NCBI GenBank assembly: GCA_001025035.1
Contig: LCZK01000004.1
Location: 1 to 64,000 of the forward strand
DNA: 64,000 bases
Direction: 5' to 3'
From: Actinobacteria bacterium IMCC26207
GTDB lineage: Bacteria > Actinomycetota > Acidimicrobiia > Acidimicrobiales > Microtrichaceae
The notes below the pieces were generated by a model. It ran no database searches. It was not told the origin of the DNA and saw only the letters and a list, made by a program, of their open reading frames with translations. Both the position numbers and the translations under genes were made by a program. This document shows positions 43,577 through 52,114 of this stretch, in pieces. Position 1 is the stretch's first letter, and the number at the start of each line of letters is the position of its first letter.

Positions 43577-44444
43577 GCAGTCTCGGGCACCCGAGAATCT
43601 GAGCAAACACGAACACCGAAGCCATGCCGAGCAGGCAACAGGTCAGTACCGCCACAATGAAGCTCAACAGGGAATGGCTCGGATTCGAGGTGGGGTTTTG
43701 TAGCAAGAAAAGCATGACCACGGCGCCGAGTGACACAAGGCCCGCTACTCGAAAAGGCTGCAGCAACACTCTTTGAACTGGTTCTGCGAGGTTCTTGTCG
43801 AACCACCCTGGGTTGCCAACCGGGTTTGCAGAATCCTCAAATAGTGAGAGCCGAGTTGCAGTGGCGATGGATGTGACGGCAACAGCCAGGGACATGCCGG
43901 CTACGACGTCACTGGGCCTGTGCCACCCAGATCCAATGAGAGCAGTCACATATATCGCAGCGAGCACTGCCGCCACCGGAGCAAGAAAAGCTCGAGTGGA
44001 CAGCTGACAAGCAGACACTGCGGCTAGAAGCACAGCCATGACGGCTGCCGCGTGACCACTTGGGAGCGTGTTGCGCGAATTTGAATAGGCAAGTTCAACA
44101 AGCTCCGGGCGAATCAAGACACCTTTTAGGAAGCGAGCACTTACCACCGTGAGTGCAACTGAAATCAGCGCTACGACCCCGGTACGCCACCACCCCCTGC
44201 GAACGGTGTCCACTGCAATCCATGCACACCCCAACAGCACTGACGGGATGGTCAGAATGTGCACCAAAAAGGTCGCCAAGCGTCGGACAGGGAGTCGGGT
44301 GGCTTTGCGGCCTTCAAAGGCAATGTCGTCAAATCGTTGCCCTGGAGCAGTGCGCAGAAAGACCAAATACAAACACAAGAGCACAGCGGTTGCGAGTAAC
44401 CCGAGCAGCAGCAACTGCAAAGCTTGGCGGTGCCGCGTCAGCAT
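43527..44444 (-). CDS. PAP2-superfamily membrane phosphatase
   Basis: This 305-residue integral membrane protein has the three PAP2 motifs: KGVLIRP (KxxxxxRP-like), PSGH and a GSGWHRPSD motif with the catalytic His. It likely hydrolyses a lipid phosphate, for example undecaprenyl pyrophosphate needed for glycan export. About seven hydrophobic segments are seen. The C-terminus (SEPETETETLSREAR) is acidic and encoded opposite the LMW phosphatase. Its start lies within a duplicated 14-bp unit that also repeats the ribosome site. Confidence 0.9.
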   Translation of the reverse strand: MLTRHRQALQLLLLGLLATAVLLCLYLVFLRTAPGQRFDDIAFEGRKATRLPVRRLATFLVHILTIPSVLLGCAWIAVDTVRRGWWRTGVVALISVALTVVSARFLKGVLIRPELVELAYSNSRNTLPSGHAAAVMAVLLAAVSACQLSTRAFLAPVAAVLAAIYVTALIGSGWHRPSDVVAGMSLAVAVTSIATATRLSLFEDSANPVGNPGWFDKNLAEPVQRVLLQPFRVAGLVSLGAVVMLFLLQNPTSNPSHSLLSFIVAVLTCCLLGMASVFVFAQILGCPRLPSEPETETETLSREAR

Positions 44445-44472
44445 GAATTCCTCAGCATGAATTCCTCAGCAT
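44438..44472 (-). repeat. 14-bp repeat duplicating the PAP2 ribosome site and start codon
   Basis: The unit TCAGCATGAATTCC occurs twice plus half. On the minus strand each copy reads GAGGAATTCATGCTG, so a Shine-Dalgarno-like GAGGA and an ATG recur at 44472, 44458 and 44444. Only the last ATG is in frame with PAP2; the other two open six-codon frames that stop at TGA. Confidence 0.85.
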
Positions 44473-44479
44473 CTGTGCG

Positions 44480-45244
44480 TCAGGCTGGGTCTTGCTCTGC
44501 GGCAGCATCGGCATCGGCGTCGGCATCAACATCAAGTGCCAAGGTCATACGGCCGACCCAACTTCCGTTTGGTTCATTGAGTTCAACCCATCCGAGCGAG
44601 CGATAGAACGCCACTGCAGAAACGTTCGTGGGATGAACCGTTAGGTGCATAGCAAGAAACCCTTGCGCAGTTGCCCTTGTAGTTGCTTCAGCCATCAGAA
44701 TCGCGCCGAGTCCTTGGCCCTGAGATGTCGGGTCTACAGCAATAGCGAGCACGCCGAAAGATCTGCGCGGAACCGCATCGGGCTTTTCAGCCACTGCTGT
44801 TTGTGACCTGCGAAGAAGCAGTCGGAGGCCTAGAGAGATCCGCTTCCAGCCCACACCCCTGAGCAGGATGCCTGGATGCCGCGCTACGCGAGAGACCAGG
44901 AACCATCGCTCAGCCTTGACGAACCCAATAGTTGAACCACGAAACACCCCACCGAAAAGGAAGCCGGTAACGGTGCCGTCTTGAGTGGTAACCAGAGCAG
45001 TCAAATCATGAGGCCCAGTCAGTTGCCACTTGTAACTTCGCCGGACGGCTTCAACACCGAGTTCTCCGAGCACGCTGCCAGGAAAGGCATGAACATGTAG
45101 CGCCGCAACTGCAGCAAGGTCTTGCTCGGTAGCAGTGCGGACGGCTACCGCTCCTGCAGTCCCCTCACTCTGCACCTGTCCTTCCACAATCACTCCCCGG
45201 CTTCTTCTGAGTAGTCCCCCGAACAAATTCCTCACGGATTTCAA
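44480..45244 (-). CDS. GNAT N-acetyltransferase
   Basis: The 254-residue protein has a GNAT core at residues ~33-235: VRTATEQDLAAVAALHVHAF, VLAIAVDPTSQGQGLGAILMAEA (motif A, QGQGLG) and VSAVAFYRSLGWVELN. The C-terminal tail is an Asp-Ala repeat from short DNA repeats. The position between a glycosyltransferase and PAP2 suggests acetylation of a sugar or peptide in glycan assembly, but the substrate is unknown. TTG 45244 is assumed, 9 nt after the previous gene; GTG 45235 is possible. Confidence 0.82.
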   Translation of the reverse strand: MKSVRNLFGGLLRRSRGVIVEGQVQSEGTAGAVAVRTATEQDLAAVAALHVHAFPGSVLGELGVEAVRRSYKWQLTGPHDLTALVTTQDGTVTGFLFGGVFRGSTIGFVKAERWFLVSRVARHPGILLRGVGWKRISLGLRLLLRRSQTAVAEKPDAVPRRSFGVLAIAVDPTSQGQGLGAILMAEATTRATAQGFLAMHLTVHPTNVSAVAFYRSLGWVELNEPNGSWVGRMTLALDVDADADADAAAEQDPA

Positions 45245-45253
45245 GGGAGTCCA

Positions 45254-46339
45254 TCATGGGCTTGCAACCCCTGGCAGCAGCAAGGATATCTCCTCCTCCC
45301 AGCGCTCTCTCACCTGAGGCCAAGAGGACTTCTCGGCAAGCGCCCGAGCAGCAGCAGAAGTTTCCGAATACCGACCAGGGTTACTCAATAGATCGCATAC
45401 AGCTTGAGCCATGGCCTCGTCATCGCCGGACTCCACAAGGACCCCATCATGGCCATCGGTGACTAAGGCTGGTATCCCGCCAACGGCAGTGGCAACCGGA
45501 ACAAGCCCAGATGCGCAGGCTTCGAGCAGGCTGACGGGCATGTTGTCTACAACGTTGGTGTTCAAGAAAATATCGTTTTCTGCGAAGGCACGCCGCTTGG
45601 CCTCGGCGAGCATGTAACCGGGGAATTGAATTTGCGAATCAACTCCTAGGCGGCGCGCCTCGGCTCGGGTGGCTTCTAGCAGTCCGTGGTCTGCACCCCC
45701 CATCGTCATCTTGGCCTCTGGAAACCTTTCGAGAACCCGCGCAAAAACTCGGACTGCCATCGTGGGGTCATAGTGCTCATGAAAGGTTCGCATCCACAAA
45801 AGATTTGGACGTGGCTCGGTGCGGACGGTGTAGTCATAGTTTTCTATCGCAAGCACATTCGGAATCACTCTGACATCTACCCCCCAGTCACGGAAGGTCT
45901 CTGCCAGAAACTCAGAGGGAGCAAGCACAAGGTCGGCCCGGTCAAAGACCCGCTCCACCCACTCCCGGCGCTCCGGGCCGAATACGGGAAGATTGCCGCC
46001 ATGCAAAAAAAGCACCATTCGTTTCCCAGTGAGCCTTCCCAGGCGAGTAGCTAGCTCAGCAATCCAGAAGGAGGTGCCAGAAAACACTGCAATGACCAAC
46101 ATATCCACCCTGCGCCACAACAGAATGGCAAGAATCTGATGAGCAGTTCGCAGCGGTGGGTTCTTGATTGAAGACGCCCGCCGAATGCGGTACCCCGACT
46201 GCTGAAACAACCTTCCGAGCGTTTCGTTCTGACTGACTGGCTGCTCCTTTCGACCGCCGGAATGAATTCCTACGAACCCAATCCGCGGACCGATGGCAGC
46301 GAATCGATCATCAAAGCGATTGCTTAGTCGGAACCTCAT
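45254..46339 (-). CDS. Glycosyltransferase family 4
   Basis: The 361-residue GT-B enzyme shows FVGIHSGGRKEQPVSQNETLG at the N-terminus, VLFLHGGNL, APSEFLAETFRDWG, RVIPNVLAIENY and the C-terminal donor-site NMPVSLLEACASGLVPVATAVGGIPALV (E-x7-E). It adds a sugar from a nucleotide donor in the cytoplasm. It overlaps the CapK-like gene by 4 nt and belongs to the same minus-strand operon. Confidence 0.92.
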   Translation of the reverse strand: MRFRLSNRFDDRFAAIGPRIGFVGIHSGGRKEQPVSQNETLGRLFQQSGYRIRRASSIKNPPLRTAHQILAILLWRRVDMLVIAVFSGTSFWIAELATRLGRLTGKRMVLFLHGGNLPVFGPERREWVERVFDRADLVLAPSEFLAETFRDWGVDVRVIPNVLAIENYDYTVRTEPRPNLLWMRTFHEHYDPTMAVRVFARVLERFPEAKMTMGGADHGLLEATRAEARRLGVDSQIQFPGYMLAEAKRRAFAENDIFLNTNVVDNMPVSLLEACASGLVPVATAVGGIPALVTDGHDGVLVESGDDEAMAQAVCDLLSNPGRYSETSAAARALAEKSSWPQVRERWEEEISLLLPGVASP

Positions 46340-47727
46340 TGCGAACCCGTATCAGGGGTCAAAGAGGACACGACGAGTCGCTCTTTGCCACCAGAAGTTC
46401 TGGGCACCGTTGGTACTTTCTCAACGAGCAGCCGAATCGATGGGCCGAGACGCTTTCGCAACTCGCCCACCAGAAACTCTTCGTCCCCGCTGCTAAAGGC
46501 CGTATCGACTTCGAGCAGCACGGTGATCTCTTCTAGAGAATCTTGACGGACTTGTGCGCGGCGCAGGTTGGGAACTCGCTGAAAGGCCAAGCTCATTGGT
46601 GCAGGACCTACCGTCGCTCCCTCAGGAGTCCGAACCACATCGTCCACGCGACCGATGATTTCGCTCACTCGAGGCAACCCGCGGCCGCAGGCTGAAGGTT
46701 CTGGATCAGCCGGTATGGCAAGGTCGCCGGTTCGGTAGCGAAGGAGCGGCATTCCCTTGTTAATCAGGCCCGTGGCGATAATTTCGCGTCCCGGCCCTGC
46801 GGCGTTCTCGGCCAACTCCACGATGCCGTACGAGGTACTGATATGAAGCTCACCGTGGTCGCATTCAGAGATAAAAGCGACCAGTTCACCAAGGCTGTAA
46901 GCATTGGTCACCCTGCAGCCAAAGGCCGTTTGGATGTCTTCTCTCACCGCCGGTGTGAGGGTTTCTGAACTCACGAGGATCGCTGTTGGTTGCACCCGCC
47001 CAATATCTCCTGCATCAAGCAACCCTCGAGCGATGCGATGCACTGCAGAGGTGTAGCCGGCAATGACCTGAGGTTGGAATTTCTCCAGCTGCCCCACGTA
47101 GTCGGCCAAGGTCAGCGAGTTCAGGTGATAGACCGAGAAGTAGACCTGATTGAATGCAAGGTTGCGACGCCAGTAGGGCCCGCCTGACTGTGATTCAGGA
47201 ATGATCGGCTGCCCATGGAATGAGGCCATCCGCTGCCCAAGGCGCACTCCAGCCCAGGAACGACAACGCGCCTCGTAGGTGGCGTAATTGGCCCGAACCG
47301 CTGCCAGAGTTGCCCAGTACCGCACAGGGGTTCCCGTTGTGCCACCAGTAGTTTGAGCAATCAACTTGGGCCGAGGCTCATCTGGTAAGAATCGATCGGG
47401 GTCAGCCCGGACAATTTCCTTATCGAGGATGGGCAGCTGAGACAAGTCCGCTGCAGTGCGAATCTCGCGTGGGTCAAGGCCAAGTTCACCAAAAATGTCA
47501 CGATAGTAAGGAACTCTCGCAGCACACCAAGTCACCATGGAGCGAAGGCGCGAGTCCTGATCGAGCAGCAGTTCCTCCTCCGGCCACCACTGCCGGACGT
47601 TCAGGTCGAACACTTCTCTCCGGAACTGGCCGCCATGTCGTCGCGGAAGTTCCTTCATGCCATAGCCAGTGGCAAATGCATTCTGAACGGGCACCGGTGC
47701 ACGCTGATACAGATCGGAAAGGTTCAT
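46336..47727 (-). CDS. CapK/phenylacetate-CoA-ligase-like adenylating enzyme
   Basis: The 463-residue protein has the ANL-type phosphate loop TTGGTTGTPVRYW, AYSLGE at the adenine site and the LLRYRTGDLA hinge. Members inside capsule loci are called CapK; their substrate is not established. It could activate an acid that decorates the glycan. It is translationally coupled on both sides by 4-nt overlaps with two glycosyltransferase genes. Confidence 0.88.
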   Translation of the reverse strand: MNLSDLYQRAPVPVQNAFATGYGMKELPRRHGGQFRREVFDLNVRQWWPEEELLLDQDSRLRSMVTWCAARVPYYRDIFGELGLDPREIRTAADLSQLPILDKEIVRADPDRFLPDEPRPKLIAQTTGGTTGTPVRYWATLAAVRANYATYEARCRSWAGVRLGQRMASFHGQPIIPESQSGGPYWRRNLAFNQVYFSVYHLNSLTLADYVGQLEKFQPQVIAGYTSAVHRIARGLLDAGDIGRVQPTAILVSSETLTPAVREDIQTAFGCRVTNAYSLGELVAFISECDHGELHISTSYGIVELAENAAGPGREIIATGLINKGMPLLRYRTGDLAIPADPEPSACGRGLPRVSEIIGRVDDVVRTPEGATVGPAPMSLAFQRVPNLRRAQVRQDSLEEITVLLEVDTAFSSGDEEFLVGELRKRLGPSIRLLVEKVPTVPRTSGGKERLVVSSLTPDTGSQ

Positions 47728-49010
47728 CGCGATACCTCTTGGTCTGTGGCAGCAGCTACGCCCACTCCTGCTACATCAATCTGGTCAAGTTGCTCAAGCC
47801 AGTTTCCAACGAGTTGATGCCAACTGGCATTGGACTCAATCCAGTTCCGACCAGCCGCACCGAGTTCCGCGGCTCGCTCTGGAGAGGAAATTAACAGTCG
47901 AACAGCCTCGGCCAAATCTGCGCCATCGCCCGGTTTAGTCACGATCCCTGCCCCTGCTGCTGCGACGAGTCGTGACCCCTCGTCATCTCCGCTATAAATC
48001 ACCGGCAGGCAGCTCGACATGGTTGGGAGCATTTTTGCTGAGCGGATAGTGCGGTACACATCGCCTTCACGAACAGTCGCCAAGCCAGCGGTGCATGATC
48101 GGAGCAGTCGCGCAACCTCTTCTGGCGGCACGGGATCAAGAAAGGTCACATTTTGAAGCCCGCGGGTAGCTGCTTGCTCCTGCAGGGACTCCTTCTCGGA
48201 ACCTCCGCCGACCAACACAAAGCGGACCGGTTCATCCACAAGTTCTTGAGCCGCATCAAGCACCACCTCAAGGCCATGGACATAGCCGTGCGTTCCGGCA
48301 TACAAGAACAGATGCTCACCTGGAGCAAGGCCAAGTTCGGCTCGGACTGCAAGGTCCTGAGGTCCTGGCGAGAACATTTCGGTGTCCGCACCATTGGGGA
48401 GCCAGGTCATCTGCTTTGTCGTTACCCCCTTTTGCAGCAGGGCATCACGAACTCCTTCGGTAACTGCAGTGACTGCGTCAGCTTGGCGCAGCATGACGCG
48501 CTCGGCCCATCGGAGCAACGCAACCACGCGGCCATCAGAAATCGTTCCGATCTCGACGATGGAGTCCACCCACAAGTCGGCCACGATGATAACAATCCGC
48601 TGCCGCCTCATTTTTGCGCAGAGGACTGCGGGTAGCGCGCCAAAGAGAGTCGGGTATTCGACAATGACCCAGTGAGACTTTCGCGCAACTCCAATGCCGA
48701 GCACTGACATCACGCCGAAGGACAAGTAGTTCAGGATTCGCCCTAACCCCGAACCCATCGAGGCCCAGACCCAGACACGGCGAATCTTTGCACCGTTCTC
48801 GGACCGTGATTGAAGCGGTCGGTGAGACCAGCCTGGAAAGATCTTTCCGAGTGGATAGTTCGGTAAAGCCGTCACCACATCGACTCGGTTTCCACGGCCG
48901 ACAAGGTCAGCCACGATCGAACCCAGTCGGACCTGCGCCGCACCTCTCTCTGGTGGAAAGTACTGAGTAACTAGCGTAAAGCTATTGCTCCCCCGAGGCT
49001 TCTGGGTCAC
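47724..49010 (-). CDS. Glycosyltransferase family 4 (WbuB-like)
   Basis: The 428-residue GT-B protein begins FTLVTQYFPPERGAAQVRLGSIVADL, typical of WbuB-type fucosyl or aminosugar transferases. It has VTEGVRDALLQKG, WLPNGADTEMF and the donor loop IRSAKMLPTMSSCLPVIYSG. GTG 49010 overlaps the previous stop by 4 nt (GTGA); the longer frame to 49055 lies inside that gene. Confidence 0.9.
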   Translation of the reverse strand: MTQKPRGSNSFTLVTQYFPPERGAAQVRLGSIVADLVGRGNRVDVVTALPNYPLGKIFPGWSHRPLQSRSENGAKIRRVWVWASMGSGLGRILNYLSFGVMSVLGIGVARKSHWVIVEYPTLFGALPAVLCAKMRRQRIVIIVADLWVDSIVEIGTISDGRVVALLRWAERVMLRQADAVTAVTEGVRDALLQKGVTTKQMTWLPNGADTEMFSPGPQDLAVRAELGLAPGEHLFLYAGTHGYVHGLEVVLDAAQELVDEPVRFVLVGGGSEKESLQEQAATRGLQNVTFLDPVPPEEVARLLRSCTAGLATVREGDVYRTIRSAKMLPTMSSCLPVIYSGDDEGSRLVAAAGAGIVTKPGDGADLAEAVRLLISSPERAAELGAAGRNWIESNASWHQLVGNWLEQLDQIDVAGVGVAAATDQEVSR

Positions 49011-50203
49011 TTGGACCCACCTGCTGAACCAGGGTCGCGTAGCGTGACGCCCCACTGCCGCTGCAGCATCTCTCGCACCCGATCCTGGAAGGCTTCAAGG
49101 GTCATCGTGGCGGCGTAGTCGCGAGCGGCCACTGCCATCTGCGCCCAACGCTCACGGTCATTGATCAAGGCAATGACCAACTCAGAGAGACGCTCCGAAT
49201 CATCTGAAGGAAACACCAATCCTCGACTGCCCTCACCCGAAATTTCGCCAGAGACCGGACTCTTGCCAAACACAGGAACCGTTGCGTGGACCATACTTTC
49301 GAGTAGCACTTTGCCGTAGCCCTCTTGGCGAGTGGAGAGCAGATTCAAGTCTCCGTTTGCAAAGGCCTCCATGACATCCCCATGGCTCACCGAGCCGTGG
49401 AACGTAACGAGTTCTGCCACCCCAAGGTCACTCGCAAGTTTCTCCAATTCGCCGAGGCAGGGGCCATCCCCATACACATCAAGTGTTACTTGTAGGTCGC
49501 CCTGCACGATCGCTGGAAGTGACCGGATGATGGTTTGCTGGTTCTTGTTCGGGGTCAATCGCCCCACCGTGACGAGGCGCCACGGCCCATGAAAACTCGA
49601 ATCTTGGATTCGCAAAATTTTGGCATCGGAGCTGGGTCTTGCGCTCTCAATATCGGCGCTTGAGAACGACGGACTGAAGAACGGTTCGAGGTGGCCGAGC
49701 GCAGGATTCTTATCGGCGTACACACTGACTGGGCCGCCAAACCACTTGCTTCCTAGCAGTTTGCGTTGAAGCCGAAAGAAGCGCGGCTCGCCTACATAGT
49801 CATGCCAGACACCGGCATACATGGCGTATCGAAGTGCCCCCGCCTTCCAAGTCGAAAAAATCGCTACCAAACCAATGTTGCAGGGGCAGCGCAAGTGAAC
49901 GGCATCCACAGAGCGGGCGACGCGGCGAGTAGTCCTAGCCCATGGAATCAAATGGCCGAGCAGTCCAAACTTTGCCGCCCGGGTATTGCCCCCTGCTTTC
50001 TGCAAGGGTTCAATGCTGAGATTCGTTGACTTGTAGGGGCCGAACCCGGCGGGCGGCGGGCCAGGATCAAGCGGTGCACACAGGACAACCTCATCGAATA
50101 ACTCAGCCCAACGGTCAAGCTGGTTCACTACGGGTTCTAGCGCGCAGAGTCTGCCCTCGCTATCTCGATAATGCTGGGTATCACCAATTACAGCGAGTCG
50201 CAC
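49007..50203 (-). CDS. Glycosyltransferase family 4/1
   Basis: The 398-residue protein begins VRLAVIGDTQHYRDSEGRL and shows the GT-B donor region: LVTVGRLTPNKNQQTIIRSLP, VYGDGPCLGELEKLASDLGV, FHGSVSHGDVMEAFANGDLNLLSTRQEGYGKVLLESM. GTG 50203 has GGGGAGGG close upstream. Open sequence continuing to 50452 overlaps the upstream gene and is not used. The acceptor is unknown. Confidence 0.9.
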   Translation of the reverse strand: MRLAVIGDTQHYRDSEGRLCALEPVVNQLDRWAELFDEVVLCAPLDPGPPPAGFGPYKSTNLSIEPLQKAGGNTRAAKFGLLGHLIPWARTTRRVARSVDAVHLRCPCNIGLVAIFSTWKAGALRYAMYAGVWHDYVGEPRFFRLQRKLLGSKWFGGPVSVYADKNPALGHLEPFFSPSFSSADIESARPSSDAKILRIQDSSFHGPWRLVTVGRLTPNKNQQTIIRSLPAIVQGDLQVTLDVYGDGPCLGELEKLASDLGVAELVTFHGSVSHGDVMEAFANGDLNLLSTRQEGYGKVLLESMVHATVPVFGKSPVSGEISGEGSRGLVFPSDDSERLSELVIALINDRERWAQMAVAARDYAATMTLEAFQDRVREMLQRQWGVTLRDPGSAGGSK

Positions 50204-50273
50204 AACCCTCCCCTCAGACAAAATCCGATGCCAAAAACCTGCTGCTGAAAACTTTGGCGCAGTTTGGGCACCC

Positions 50274-51896
50274 TCACAGCTTAGGGATTCGAGGCCCGTC
50301 CTCCACCATCTCGTCAGCAATGTGCAAGGAGGCGCGCACGCGCTTGACGGTCGAGGGCAGGTGCACCACTTCGCCCGCAACAAAGCCCAGCCACTGCCGA
50401 GGTGAGGCCCGCCGCTTGAGTTCGTAGGGGACGATTGATTGGGACAAACCAATCACTAGGTCTTCGCGAACCTGCCGCTTGGAGTGGTAACGCTTGGTGT
50501 AATACACCATCGAAGGCAACGGAAGGGGTGAGGTCCGGTCGCGGTGTCGGAAGCCATCTAGGGAGCCAAAGGTCCGAAGGCCACCTTCTTGAGCCTTGAG
50601 GTGTACACGAATCGCATGAGGGTTATGGATGACTAAACAGCCGCCAAGTTGGACGCGTAAGCCAAACTCGGCGTCGCCTCTGCGCTGCCGGTCGAACTGC
50701 TGATCAAAAAGCCCAAAGCGTTCGAGAAGGCTTCGATGACACATTCCGTTGCCAGAGTCCCACTGATCAGCCACACGGAAGAACGCATAATTCTCTGGGA
50801 TCGGAGCACCGATCACGGCTAGAGATGCCCCAGTAGAAAGATCGGCATCGTAACGATGCAGACCCTCAAGGTGCTGCTCTAAAAAGTCCGGGCCTACCTC
50901 TGAGTCATCGTCTACAAACGCAATCCACTCACCAGTTGCTTGCTCAACTGCTGCGTTGCGTGCCAGCCACTGGCCGCGCTCTACCTGAAAAATCACCTCA
51001 AGGTTGAGATCCGCGAACTCCTCATAGATTGCGTGATCGCGCTTGTCGATGTCGTTCTGATCCACAACTATTACTTGTTGTGCCATCAAGGTCTGCTTGC
51101 GGAGTTGTTCGAGGACTGGCCGCAACAACTCATATCGACCAAGGGTTGGTAAGACCACCGTGATAGCAGGATTCTCGGGGCTTATGACGCTGTCTCTCGT
51201 GACTACCCGATCGGTACTTCCAGGACGCGGGGTAGCACTTGTGGAAGCGGCCGAACTTTTTAGGGCGGAGCGGACTTTCAGGGGGCGAAGGTGAGCCATC
51301 GATCGACGTGCCGCCGCGTACCGCACCCACTTTCGACCAAAGACCCTGCGAAGAAACACGAACCTGTCGTGCTCACTCAACCGGTCTGACAACGTGCCTC
51401 GGCCGTTCACCAAGCGTGGCGTATGCATCACCACGGCACCTCGGTCGATCATTCGGCGGCCAAGCTCAAGGCCTGCACCAGTAGTTCCCTCGAATGCAGC
51501 GTCAAGACCTCCGAGTGTGCGGAGCACCTGCGTCTTGACAAGAAATGCCGAGAGGGTGAGGCGCCAAGACACCGAATCAATCGATGCATCGGCGTCCAGA
51601 GCAAGCGGCCAAATCGGGTGGATGTAGTCATGCTCCTCTGGCTCGCCGGCTAACCCAAAGCAAAGCCCTGCGTGCCAAGCATCGGCACGCTCTTGCAGAA
51701 GAGCAGCAATCAAATCAAGGTCGGGCTCACCAAGCATTGGATCCCAAAAGAGCAACCATTCAGCCTGCGTCGTAGAGAGGACGTCATCAATTTCTGCTGC
51801 TGCACGAGGAATGCTTGAGGAGAGAGACGTCACCGACCCGAGTGGCCAGTTCTGCTTCCACTTGCCCCAAACGAGCAGATCTACTGTTTCAGCCAC
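50274..51896 (-). CDS. Two-domain glycosyltransferase family 2 protein
   Basis: The ~540-residue protein contains two GT-A-like parts. The first (about residues 1-215) keeps an outline of a GT2 fold (WLLFWDPMLGEPD, AFLVKTQVLRTLGGLDAAFEG) but its DxD is weak. The second (from about 240) is canonical: ITVVLPTLGRYELLRPVLEQL, IVVDQND, WIAFVDDDSEVGPDFLEQHL and RRGDAEFGLRV. The start is uncertain; GTG 51896 follows GGGGGG, while the frame is open to 51995. It is probably the first gene of the minus-strand glycan operon. Confidence 0.85.
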   Translation of the reverse strand: MAETVDLLVWGKWKQNWPLGSVTSLSSSIPRAAAEIDDVLSTTQAEWLLFWDPMLGEPDLDLIAALLQERADAWHAGLCFGLAGEPEEHDYIHPIWPLALDADASIDSVSWRLTLSAFLVKTQVLRTLGGLDAAFEGTTGAGLELGRRMIDRGAVVMHTPRLVNGRGTLSDRLSEHDRFVFLRRVFGRKWVRYAAARRSMAHLRPLKVRSALKSSAASTSATPRPGSTDRVVTRDSVISPENPAITVVLPTLGRYELLRPVLEQLRKQTLMAQQVIVVDQNDIDKRDHAIYEEFADLNLEVIFQVERGQWLARNAAVEQATGEWIAFVDDDSEVGPDFLEQHLEGLHRYDADLSTGASLAVIGAPIPENYAFFRVADQWDSGNGMCHRSLLERFGLFDQQFDRQRRGDAEFGLRVQLGGCLVIHNPHAIRVHLKAQEGGLRTFGSLDGFRHRDRTSPLPLPSMVYYTKRYHSKRQVREDLVIGLSQSIVPYELKRRASPRQWLGFVAGEVVHLPSTVKRVRASLHIADEMVEDGPRIPKL

Positions 51897-51918
51897 TGGC
51901 CCCCCGTGTGTCGTTCTG

Positions 51919-51966
51919 TGTGCTTGAACTTCTGTGTGCTCGAACTTCTGTGTGCTCGAACTTCTG
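51919..51966. repeat. 16-bp tandem repeat, three units
   Basis: Three units of TGTGCTCGAACTTCTG (one C/T difference in the first) lie in the 218-bp divergent region between two glycosyltransferase genes. No reading frame there is convincing. The repeat may lie in the promoter or leader of the minus-strand operon. Confidence 0.9.
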
Positions 51967-52114
51967 TTGCTGAGAAACCAAGCTGCACTCGTCATCGGCC
52001 CTACCGTGGCTTCGGTTCTAGAGCACGAGGTTTCTCAACCTACTCAGGATACGATACGCCGAGTCGATTGCGATCCCTCTTCTTCATGCACCTCAGTCTT
52101 GTGACTGCACTCCT

